Origin: JANRLJ01 sp034437895
Lineage (GTDB): Bacteria > Chloroflexota > Anaerolineae > Aggregatilineales > Phototrophicaceae
Assembly: GCA_034437895.1 (NCBI GenBank)
Contig: DAOTTO010000189.1
Location: 1 to 9,902 of the forward strand
Direction of reading: 5' to 3'
DNA length: 9,902 bases
The position numbers and the translations under genes are program-made. Positions 1 to 5,702 of this stretch are shown piece by piece; positions within the stretch are counted from its first letter, which is position 1; each line of letters begins with the position of its first letter. The notes under the pieces were generated by a model. It saw only the letters and a list, made by a program, of their open reading frames with translations. It had not been told where the DNA came from and made no database searches.

Positions 1-45
1 AACGCTCTCGCGTGACGAGTGGCTTAAGAAGTTGTTCGGCTCTTA

Positions 46-203
46 AAAACCTCCGAGTCGGAGACTTTTGGAAAGATCAGAACGACTCGAAAACCTCCGA
101 GTCGGAGACTTTTGAAAAGATTAGAACGACTCGAAAACCTCCGAGTCGGAGACTTTTGAAAAGATTAGAACGACTCGAAAACCTCCGAGTCGGAGACTTT
201 TGA
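46..203. repeat. Tandem 44-bp repeats with dyads, candidate parS array
   Basis: Three complete 44-bp units (46-89, 90-133, 134-177) and a partial fourth (178-203) lie head to tail. Units 2 and 3 are identical; unit 1 differs from them at two bases (71 and 78). Each unit holds a 13-bp odd dyad, CTCCGA-G-TCGGAG, at 51-63, 95-107, 139-151 and 183-195. The dyad extends outward as AAA..TTT after two unpaired bases on each side. Each full unit also ends in CGACTCG (83-89, 127-133, 171-177), the reverse complement of the dyad core CGAGTCG, so extra inverted half-sites alternate with the full dyads. The 44-bp period is close to four DNA helical turns. The array lies just downstream of parB, and parB contains another copy, so a centromere bound by ParB is the likeliest role. 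Iterons of a replication origin are the alternative. There are no variable spacers, so it is not CRISPR. Confidence 0.85.
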
Positions 204-224
204 AGATAGTGTTGTGATTTTGGA

Positions 225-1484
225 CTAGCCGATGAAGTTGTCGATCTTGTCTAAAACTTGTCGAACTTCAGCGATCATTTGGCGGATTTGGTTTTTAGTC
301 GCATCGTTGGACTGCCCTACCCCATCGTGCAAAGACATCAATTCTTTGAGTTTTCGCATTAAACTCGCCTCACTTGTCTTCAAAAACATCCTCGACCCCT
401 CTTTGCGCGTCGGATCTGTCAGCAGGGTAGGGCGGTCTGGTTTCATATTTGCCAAATCCGAATCTTTCCGAGTCGGAAATTTTTGCGCGATTTGGCGCAC
501 CTTGGCGACGGCTTCATCCATCTTTAATTCAGCCAATCGCAGCAGCAAGTCTTCCGGCAGATTAAGATCGTCAGCGGTTGTCCAAACTTCAGGGTGCAGC
601 GAAAGCAGCTTTCTGGAACGGTTGAAGATGGTTGTACTCTTTGCCCCCAGCGCGTTAAGGAGCTGCTCACTCTTACCATGCGGCACCGGCAAGTTGCCTA
701 CCTGGGCATAATAATCGCGCTCTGTCCTAAAGGTGCTTAAAGGCAGAAACGTCCTCGGCTTCTTCTCGTGCGTCTCCCATAAATCCATCAACAGCAGGGC
801 ATACTGACGGGCTTTGCTGATCGCGTTGAGATCAGCACGGGCGCTGTTTTCGCTGGCTTGCCGCCATAAGTTAAGCTGCTTAACCTCCCGTGCGGGTATC
901 TTGCTCCAACGCGCCTGTTCATTAGGCACACCCGGCTTACCGTCAAAAAAAGAATGGAGTAGATGAAAGGCCAGCCAACGGCGCTCCCCAGTCTCCAATT
1001 GATAGTGGTTTCCTTCGAGCAAGTTGCTGCTTAGAGGAATAACCGTAATGGGATTTGTAAGATTATCACGGCGGATACTGACCGCTAGATGAATCACTTG
1101 TAGAAAGGCCGTCTCCACTGGACCAGCCGTCGGGCTGCGGTCTTCATTGTGTTCTTCGCTGAGGAGATACATCTCCAGCGGGAAGGGCGATTGGCGTTCT
1201 TCAATGACGACTTTGTACCACGCATCAAATAAATCCAGCATCATCGTGGGACTGCCGTTCCAACGCTGCCGCACAACTGACGGAATTACACGGCGCGGTT
1301 GAAGTGCATCGGGCTTAATCTCAAAAATACTAATCGGCTTAATGCGTTCTGTGCGGGCATCAATAGCATCAAGCCTACCAAAGATTTCGCTGTCCAGATC
1401 AGTAAAAGACTTATCAATCGTCACGCTGCCGCTGTTATCGCCAAAGGCTGCATCGGCAGATTGGCGGAAGTCACGTTTTGCCAT
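225..1484 (-). CDS. parB: ParB/Spo0J-family partition protein (centromere-binding)
   Basis: A 419-residue ParB-like protein, longer than typical chromosomal ParB (about 280-300 aa). ParB proteins bind parS, spread as CTP-dependent clamps and stimulate the ParA ATPase. Visible motifs, in order: LQPRR near residues 61-65 (box I-like); the arginine-rich box GERRWLAF at 166-173, preceded by a short beta-rich segment; ENSARADL with ISKARQ at about 212-227 (box III-like); a probable helix-turn-helix at about 272-301; and a helical, charged C-terminus. An insertion of about 80 residues separates the first box from GERR. I chose ATG at 1484: it lies 5 nt after the parA stop with GGAGG upstream (13-nt spacing), and the N-terminus MAKRDFRQ is ParB-like. 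A GTG at 1523 would add 13 residues and overlap parA. The coding sequence contains a copy of the downstream repeat dyad (465-479). The family is clear; binding to the array is inferred. Confidence 0.88.
   Translation of the reverse strand: MAKRDFRQSADAAFGDNSGSVTIDKSFTDLDSEIFGRLDAIDARTERIKPISIFEIKPDALQPRRVIPSVVRQRWNGSPTMMLDLFDAWYKVVIEERQSPFPLEMYLLSEEHNEDRSPTAGPVETAFLQVIHLAVSIRRDNLTNPITVIPLSSNLLEGNHYQLETGERRWLAFHLLHSFFDGKPGVPNEQARWSKIPAREVKQLNLWRQASENSARADLNAISKARQYALLLMDLWETHEKKPRTFLPLSTFRTERDYYAQVGNLPVPHGKSEQLLNALGAKSTTIFNRSRKLLSLHPEVWTTADDLNLPEDLLLRLAELKMDEAVAKVRQIAQKFPTRKDSDLANMKPDRPTLLTDPTRKEGSRMFLKTSEASLMRKLKELMSLHDGVGQSNDATKNQIRQMIAEVRQVLDKIDNFIG
465..479. promoter_or_regulatory. Dyad matching the downstream repeats, inside parB
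   Basis: A perfect 15-bp odd palindrome, TTTCCGA-G-TCGGAAA, lies inside the parB reading frame, where it encodes F-P-T-R-K (residues 336-340). Its core TCCGAGTCGGA is the core of the 44-bp repeats. The right flank also agrees: 17 of 19 bases match between the repeat segment TCCGAGTCGGAGACTTTTG and this site. A half-copy, TCCGAATC, sits just to the left at 457-464. An outlying binding site for the same protein, possibly used for autoregulation or spreading, is the natural reading. Confidence 0.6.
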
Positions 1485-1489
1485 AGGTT

Positions 1490-2266
1490 TTAGATCGCCT
1501 CCGCCATTTCGACCATTTGCCACGCCTCAGTCGCGGCGCGGGTATCTGGCGCAAAGTTGAACAAAATCTTACGAGCAAACGAGGCTTGATTCCATACTGT
1601 CGCCAGCTTGATTGCAGGCCAGACCAGCTTGCCAAACTTCTCTTGCAAAATCTGGATACCGTAATCGTCGGAGGATGTACCGACTCGATACATCGTCGGG
1701 ATAATTCCGCCCACTTGCACATCCGCCAGCCCAACATGCCGCCGCGCTTTAGAGGCTTCATCTTTGCGCTTCAGGCTTTCGATGAGGCCGTCAAAACTGA
1801 GCGATTCACACTTAGTAGGATAGAGGATGGCATCCGTTGCCATATAAATACTGCCATGCAGCAGTGACGGGGTAGGCGCGGTATCGAAGATCAAAAAGTC
1901 GATTTCATCCTGCAATTCCTGAAAACGATTGCGGACGACCATCACATCCGACACCATCAACGGAATGACGCGGGTGGAAGCATCCGACGGCACAACGAAC
2001 AATTGACCTGTAGCGGGCTTGTTCGCCAGTTGATAAACTTCCGGCGGCACAAGGCGTAGTGCTTTGGTAAAGGGCAGGTCACGCACGAGCAAATCATGCA
2101 GCAGCGGCTCTTTTTGCAGCCCTAAAGCGATGGTGGCATGGCCTTGCGGGTCGGCATCCACCAACACCACGCGCTTACCACGAAGCGCCAATCCCGCCGC
2201 GATATGTGTCGCCAGAGTGGTCTTGCCCACGCCGCCTTTTTCATTCAATAAAGTGAGTACTCGCAT
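1490..2266 (-). CDS. parA: ParA-family partition ATPase
   Basis: A 258-residue ParA/MinD-type P-loop ATPase, the usual size for type Ib or chromosomal ParA without an N-terminal DNA-binding domain. The deviant Walker A box KGGVGKTT is at residues 10-17 with the signature lysine K10. The A' box DADPQG is at 37-42 and the Walker B-like FLIFDTAPT is at 124-132. ParA dimerises on ATP, binds nucleoid DNA non-specifically and positions ParB-parS complexes. The start has a good ribosome site (AAGGA, 8 nt upstream). It sits 58 nt after the antirepressor-like gene and 5 nt before parB, so the three are probably one leftward operon. Its next neighbour being parB rules strongly for segregation over other ParA-family roles such as cellulose synthesis or chemoreceptor positioning. 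Confidence 0.94.
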   Translation of the reverse strand: MRVLTLLNEKGGVGKTTLATHIAAGLALRGKRVVLVDADPQGHATIALGLQKEPLLHDLLVRDLPFTKALRLVPPEVYQLANKPATGQLFVVPSDASTRVIPLMVSDVMVVRNRFQELQDEIDFLIFDTAPTPSLLHGSIYMATDAILYPTKCESLSFDGLIESLKRKDEASKARRHVGLADVQVGGIIPTMYRVGTSSDDYGIQILQEKFGKLVWPAIKLATVWNQASFARKILFNFAPDTRAATEAWQMVEMAEAI

Positions 2267-2324
2267 CTTACTTTTCCTTGTCGGTATTATTTATCGTTGA
2301 TAAGCGACGACTAGGCCGATTCAC

Positions 2325-3167
2325 TTAAATCCTTCTGGAGCGTTTCGTCAATAATGGCTTTTCGCTGACCAGATCGTAACCGAGCATTTGGCTCGTCGCT
2401 TTCGCTTGATGACTAATCAGTTTGGCGATTCCCCACACGATATTGCGTGCCATTTCTTCGGTGACGGTTTCGGCTTCCAGCAATTTATCGGTTGCCAAAC
2501 GTTCCGCCAGCCCGGTATAAATCAGCGCGTATTGTCCAAAATGGTCGCGTGGGTTTTGCTTAGGTTCAATACTCAGTTCTTTACGAAGTTGCGCCGTCGT
2601 CCGATCCCACAATCCCTTATAAAGTTTTTCTGTCGTTTGCACATAAATGGTGGAGGGCGCATTGAGGACGGCAGCCTTAAGCGCTTCAACAAAGTCCTTG
2701 CGCGTAACCATGTCTTGCGAGCGCTCTTCAATCCAATGGTCGGTTTTGCCGTCGCGCCGATATTGGTCTATAGCGCGATCTATCGAACGGAAAAGGCCGA
2801 GTTCGGGGTTTTCGGTTTCTTCAAAGCGCTCTTTACCCACCCGTGCCAACCATAACTTCATCGGCTCAGCTTTAGGAGAGGGGATCGATTGAATCAGGCG
2901 GAGGGCTTGTTCGCTGTTCACGACATCGGTGAATCTTTTTTTGCCATCAAGGGCGATGAGCTTCAACTTCTCACAATCTATGAGAGTTTCGTTCCCTTCG
3001 TCTTTGAGGCGATTTTTTAAACTGTGGTAGTAGTTTCGGGCGGTCTTAAAATCGACATCTAATAATTCCGCAACAATATCGATCACGCTGTAATACCATT
3101 CTTCTTTGTTCCACTCTTTGCGAATATTGTTGCCGTCGATTAAATCACCAGGGACAAGTTGGCTCAT
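2325..3167 (-). CDS. Bro-N domain antirepressor-like protein
   Basis: A 280-residue protein. Its N-terminal ~110 residues fit the Bro-N (BRO family / prophage antirepressor) DNA-binding domain: an IRKEW..EEWYYSVIDIVAELLD block at about 15-37, then a YYHSLKNRLK stretch, the strand KLKLIALDGKKRFTDVV, and the closing PSPKAEPMKLWLARVG at about 97-111. The C-terminal half is mostly helical and charged, with QTTEKLYKGLWDRTTAQLRKEL at about 177-198, a segment I associate with bacterial Bro-N proteins but cannot name as a domain. No transmembrane segment is seen. The start has GAGG 6 nt upstream and lies behind a good promoter at 3219-3246. As first gene of the likely operon with parA and parB it may regulate the module. 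Bro-N genes are common in phages and mobile elements, so a mobile or plasmid-derived origin is possible. Its exact role is unknown. Confidence 0.8.
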   Translation of the reverse strand: MSQLVPGDLIDGNNIRKEWNKEEWYYSVIDIVAELLDVDFKTARNYYHSLKNRLKDEGNETLIDCEKLKLIALDGKKRFTDVVNSEQALRLIQSIPSPKAEPMKLWLARVGKERFEETENPELGLFRSIDRAIDQYRRDGKTDHWIEERSQDMVTRKDFVEALKAAVLNAPSTIYVQTTEKLYKGLWDRTTAQLRKELSIEPKQNPRDHFGQYALIYTGLAERLATDKLLEAETVTEEMARNIVWGIAKLISHQAKATSQMLGYDLVSEKPLLTKRSRRI

Positions 3168-3218
3168 GTTTCCCTCAATTAACTGTTATATGAAGTGAAT
3201 TTCGCCTGAAACTACTAG

Positions 3219-3246
3219 ATTTTACTGATATTTGAAAAAATGTCAA
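3219..3246 (-). promoter_or_regulatory. Sigma-70-type promoter for the Bro-N/parA/parB operon
   Basis: On the minus strand a perfect TTGACA -35 (3246-3241) is followed after 16 nt by TAAAAT (3224-3219), one mismatch from TATAAT. The predicted transcription start, about 3211, gives a leader of roughly 45 nt before the Bro-N start codon at 3167. It lies in the 156-bp gap between divergent genes. I found no equally good promoter for the rightward MazG-like gene; TATGAT at about 3280-3285 could be its -10 but lacks a matching -35. Confidence 0.65.
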
Positions 3247-3323
3247 ACAATCGACCTGCTCTATACAAATAGGTCATTTTATGATGAGATGCAGGGGCTT
3301 ATTTTTTTGACACAAGAGGGAAG

Positions 3324-3665
3324 ATGACCGAAAAAACCAATGACGCACTGCGCGATTTAAGCCGTTCCACGCTAGCATTTTATGAGCGCTTCGGCGTTCA
3401 TCCCACTTTAGACGGCGCGACCAAAGTATTCCGTGAAGAAGTGGATGAGTTTATCGAAGCCGCCCACGACGGCACGAATAAAATTCATATCGCGGAAGAA
3501 TCCGCCGATGTGATCGTGACCGTGATCGGTTTGTGTAAAGCGGCAGGGGTTGATACAGAACACCTGATTGAGCAGATGTATGCGGTCATCGCCAAAAATG
3601 ATGCCAAAACGCACGAAACTCATATTTACAGCGAGGGCAAAATCCGGCGGCGCAATCCGAAGTAA
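3324..3665 (+). CDS. MazG-like nucleotide pyrophosphohydrolase
   Basis: A 113-residue all-alpha protein of MazG/dUTPase-superfamily type. These enzymes hydrolyse (d)NTPs or related nucleotides to monophosphate and pyrophosphate, using metal ions held by acidic residues. The signature is visible: EExxE at residues 38-42 (REEVDEF) and ExxD at 59-62 (EESADVIVTV), with a later K-N-D at 91-93. The length is that of single-domain MazG-like proteins rather than the double-domain E. coli MazG (263 aa). AGAGGG lies just upstream of the ATG. It is read rightward, divergent from the Bro-N gene. The true substrate (a damaged nucleotide, dCTP, phosphoribosyl-ATP or other) cannot be read from the sequence. 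It is too remote from HisE for me to assign a histidine-pathway role. Confidence 0.8.
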   Translation: MTEKTNDALRDLSRSTLAFYERFGVHPTLDGATKVFREEVDEFIEAAHDGTNKIHIAEESADVIVTVIGLCKAAGVDTEHLIEQMYAVIAKNDAKTHETHIYSEGKIRRRNPK

Positions 3666-3762
3666 TGAGTGATGAGCAACGAGTGAGGAGTCCATGCAAA
3701 CGTGCGTGATTTGTCGAGTCGTTGAATTTTAAGCTAAGCACTGATAGCCGAAAGCTAGAAAA

Positions 3763-4062
3763 ATGCTCCAAAAACTTAGAACCCTTGCGCGTCAGGTCAA
3801 GGATGAATTGAACGTTTATCGACTGGTGTTAAAGCATGAAGAAATACCTTGGTTGGCGCGGGTTTTGTTAGGCGCGGCGATTGCCTATTTTGTCTCGCCG
3901 ATTGATCTCATCCCGGATGCGATTCCCGTGTTGGGGCAGTTGGATGATTTGCTGATCGTGCCGGGCTTGGTCGCACTAGCGCTGCGAATGGTACCGAAGG
4001 AGGTGGTTGAAGAATGCCGCCTGAAGGTCAAAACTGGCGATATTTCGGAAAATCTACGTTGA
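3763..4062 (+). CDS. YkvA/DUF1232 family small membrane protein
   Basis: A 99-residue protein with the hallmark DUF1232 core: AYFVSPIDLIPDAIPVLGQL followed by DDLLIV, at about residues 41-66. Two hydrophobic stretches (about 30-46 and 62-77) flank the polar SPIDLIPD turn, suggesting a hairpin in or at the membrane. The N-terminus is amphipathic and basic. The function of the family is not established; it is widespread in bacteria, often next to stress or envelope genes. The ribosome site is weak. It starts 97 nt after the MazG-like gene; that gap contains a GAGTGATGAGCAACGAGTGAGGAGT-type low-complexity stretch (3666-3691). Whether the two are cotranscribed is unclear. Confidence 0.85.
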   Translation: MLQKLRTLARQVKDELNVYRLVLKHEEIPWLARVLLGAAIAYFVSPIDLIPDAIPVLGQLDDLLIVPGLVALALRMVPKEVVEECRLKVKTGDISENLR

Positions 4063-4157
4063 TGTTACCGCCACTTGGCGAATTTACGGTTTCTCCTCAT
4101 CTTGAATTAAAGTAGTCCATCAACAGTAAAGTGAAAACAGCGTATGAAGGATTATCT

Positions 4158-4889
4158 ATGATCGTGAATTCGATGCAGGATGGATGGGAAGTCATCTATC
4201 AACGTTCACACGCATTGTTGGCGGCTACTTTAGTCTCTTATTGGCATCAAGCACTCCGCCCGGAGCGCTGGACGGAAACGTTGGTGGCGATTGCACAACA
4301 TGACGACCAAGAGAATTATTGGGAAGGTTCGCGGCAGCTTTCAGACATTGGCGCACCGCTCGACTTCACACAGATTGATATAGATACGAATAAGATCAAG
4401 GCGCGTTTTACTATTGAGAATGGGGAACAGCAGAGTTTATGGATTGCGCTGATGCTTTCTCGCCATACCAGCTTTCTATATGAAGCGATGCGCGGGCAAG
4501 ATGCTGCCTTAGACGAATTTCTGGATGAGCAAATAGCGAATCAAAAACTTTGGATGAAAGTGGTGGGGGTTTCTAAAAAAGAGACTGATCAGGCGTATGC
4601 AATCGTGGGATGGGCGGATCGTCTGTCGCTGATTTTGTGTAAGCGTGAACTGCCGGATGGGGAACGTTGGCTGGATATTTGTAACGGGCCAGATGACCAA
4701 CTCTACCGCGTTATGCAGCAAGCAGACAATACGGTCAAACTTGATCCTTGGCCTTACGAAGTTAATCGGGTGACATTTTCTGTAGAAACCCGCAAGCTCA
4801 AACAGCTTAAATTTGAAAGCGATATCGCGTTTAGAAAGGCCATACAAGAGGCGGAAGTTGAAAAGCGTGAATGGGAGTTTGTGAAATGA
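4158..4889 (+). CDS. DUF3891-like protein
   Basis: A 243-residue soluble protein. The opening MIV...DGWEVIYQRSHALLAATLVSYW, then LVAIAQHDD at about 42-50, PLDF at 67-70, LSRHTSFLYE at 100-109 and WADRLSLILC at 152-161 fit my recollection of the DUF3891 family, whose members start MIV..DGW..I.Q.dHa.lA and carry an A.HDDGW motif. Conserved-looking histidines and aspartates (H18, H48-D49, H103, D154) hint at a metal-binding, HD-like helical fold, but this is inference. The function is unknown. I chose ATG at 4158: it has GAAGGA 6 nt upstream and matches the family N-terminus. A GTG at 4131 would add nine residues with no ribosome site. The gene ends in a strong terminator, and the ~95-nt gap before it holds no clear promoter. 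Confidence 0.75.
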   Translation: MIVNSMQDGWEVIYQRSHALLAATLVSYWHQALRPERWTETLVAIAQHDDQENYWEGSRQLSDIGAPLDFTQIDIDTNKIKARFTIENGEQQSLWIALMLSRHTSFLYEAMRGQDAALDEFLDEQIANQKLWMKVVGVSKKETDQAYAIVGWADRLSLILCKRELPDGERWLDICNGPDDQLYRVMQQADNTVKLDPWPYEVNRVTFSVETRKLKQLKFESDIAFRKAIQEAEVEKREWEFVK

Positions 4890-4890
4890 A

Positions 4891-4916
4891 AAAAGCGCAG
4901 TTTTCTGCGCTCTTTT
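4891..4916. terminator. Bidirectional intrinsic terminator
   Basis: A perfect 7-bp stem, AGCGCAG (4894-4900) / CTGCGCT (4905-4911), closes a TTTT loop. Rightward it is followed by CTTTT and begins 2 nt after the DUF3891-like stop codon. Leftward it is followed by seven T residues (complement of 4887-4893), so it is an even better terminator for the small leftward ORF ending at 4930. Confidence 0.85.
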
Positions 4917-4929
4917 CGAAAAATTTTAT

Positions 4930-5082
4930 TTAAAATGTCTTATTTTTAGACTGCGTGGGAAAGTAGGCCATTGATGCCCGCTTTTCTTGTGAGGAAAGAA
5001 AATGTCCAGCAATCAAACTGATGGGTACCGACAGGACAACCCATGCTGAAAGGAGAGTAATTACGCTGGAAAAAGAGAACAT
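4930..5082 (-). CDS. Small single-span membrane protein (hypothetical)
   Basis: A 50-residue ORF on the minus strand, shorter than common ORF cutoffs. Residues 7-28 form a convincing transmembrane helix (VITLLSAWVVLSVPISLIAG); the polar, basic tail (SSQEKRASMAYFPTQSKNK) follows. The chosen ATG at 5082 has AAGGA 7-8 nt upstream. An in-frame ATG at 5109 would add nine residues (59 aa in all) but lacks a ribosome site. The stop at 4930-4932 is 14 nt before a strong leftward terminator. A possible extended -10 (TGGCATAAT, 5128-5120) lies about 40 nt upstream. Together the ribosome site, hydrophobic span and terminator argue for a real gene. I recognise no family; a small envelope or stress-associated protein is conceivable given the neighbouring csbD-like gene. 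Confidence 0.55.
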   Translation of the reverse strand: MFSFSSVITLLSAWVVLSVPISLIAGHFLSSQEKRASMAYFPTQSKNKTF

Positions 5083-5119
5083 GGTTCTGTCCTTTTTTAC
5101 GTTTTTCATAATTCACTTC

Positions 5120-5128
5120 ATTATGCCA
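5120..5128 (-). promoter_or_regulatory. Possible extended -10 for the small membrane ORF
   Basis: On the minus strand TGGCATAAT fits the extended -10 form TGnTATAAT with one mismatch. No -35 is recognisable at 16-18 nt. Transcription would begin near 5113, giving a leader of about 31 nt to the ATG at 5082. Apart from this, positions 5083-5236 show no other gene or structure that I can support. Confidence 0.25.
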
Positions 5129-5236
5129 TGTAATTTAACATATGGGGTTAGAATTCCGAAACTTTAGGAAACCTTGATTAACGCTTCCCATATTTATCTA
5201 ACCTTGTCTTTACTTTAACACAAAATCAGTGAATCC

Positions 5237-5263
5237 AAAAGCGCCGTTTGTCACGGCACTTTT
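5237..5263 (-). terminator. Intrinsic terminator of the CsbD-family gene
   Basis: Read on the minus strand, AAAAGTGCCGT / ACGGCGCTTTT forms an 11-bp stem (one G-U pair) around a GACAA loop, with the T-run built into the stem end. It lies 27 nt after the csbD-like stop. On the plus strand the same position is a C-A mismatch, so the hairpin is tuned to the leftward transcript. Confidence 0.75.
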
Positions 5264-5290
5264 AGTTATTTTCTTCACAAACTTTAGGGC

Positions 5291-5506
5291 TTAGAACTTG
5301 AGTTTATCAGCCCATTCGTCCACTTGTTTATTGGCTTCATCTTGGGTGATGCCGTAGCGTTCCTGAATTTTGCCAGCCAGCTTTTCGCGCTCGCCATTCA
5401 TCTGCATCACTTCATCGTCAGTCAAGTCGCCCCAACGTTCACGCACGTTGCCGGTAAGCTGCTTCCAATTGCCAGCGAGTTTGTTCCAGATTGGTGAATT
5501 AGCCAT
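5291..5506 (-). CDS. CsbD-family stress protein
   Basis: A 71-residue hydrophilic helical protein of the CsbD family (YjbJ type). The core is plain: IWNKLAGNWKQLTGNVRERWGDLTDDEV at about residues 6-33, then a second repeat-like half NGEREKLAGKIQERYGITQDEANKQVDEW. The length is typical (60-70 aa). Family members are abundant, stress-induced cytoplasmic proteins (under SigB in Bacillus, highly expressed in E. coli); their molecular role is unknown. The ATG has a strong AAGGAG ribosome site 8 nt upstream, consistent with high expression. A matching terminator follows at 5237-5263, so it is a single-gene unit. I saw no convincing -35/-10 pair upstream; TAATCT at about 5551-5556 (minus strand) is a weak -10 candidate. 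Confidence 0.92.
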   Translation of the reverse strand: MANSPIWNKLAGNWKQLTGNVRERWGDLTDDEVMQMNGEREKLAGKIQERYGITQDEANKQVDEWADKLKF

Positions 5507-5608
5507 TTTTGTTTCTCCTTAAGTAGCTTGCGTTGTTCAGATGTTTTTAGATTACCTTAATCACTATCAAATTGACCCAAATAGGAACTAAAAAACCTCT
5601 AACAGCCT

Positions 5609-5683
5609 CATCTAGGGTTTATGTCGATGGATGCTATAAAATGAGAGACGTGTTTAGTATCAAAGTTTTGCTCACCCTAGATG
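5609..5683. promoter_or_regulatory. Inverted repeat around a TATAAA box upstream of the glycosyltransferase
   Basis: CATCTAGGGT (5609-5618) and its exact reverse complement ACCCTAGATG (5674-5683) are separated by 55 bp that contain TATAAA (5635-5640), a possible -10 for the rightward gene. The second arm is about 20 nt before the start codon. The pair could be operator sites for a looping regulator or the base of a long stem-loop in the leader. No good -35 accompanies the TATAAA. Confidence 0.35.
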
Positions 5684-5702
5684 TTGCGAAAGTGAAGGGT
5701 TC

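Noticed and set aside
12..203. 63-aa open frame over the left repeats
   Set aside because: It is made of the 44-bp repeats, whose length is not a multiple of three, so the peptide changes frame each unit and has no protein-like pattern.
46..203. CRISPR array
   Set aside because: The units are contiguous and nearly identical over all 44 bp; there are no variable spacers and no cas genes.
232..711. 159-aa rightward open frame opposite parB
   Set aside because: It is a shadow of the parB frame with no recognisable domain; parB on the other strand has clear motifs.
1485..1523. GTG start for parB at 1523
   Set aside because: It would overlap parA by 34 nt and add a glycine-rich, non-ParB-like N-terminus; the ATG at 1484 is a better fit.
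3715..3721. CGAGTCG, matching the core of the repeat dyad
   Set aside because: A single 7-bp match without the flanks is expected by chance in a window of this size.
5002..5049. 15-codon rightward ORF behind GAGGA
   Set aside because: It is antisense to the better supported small membrane ORF and too short to judge.
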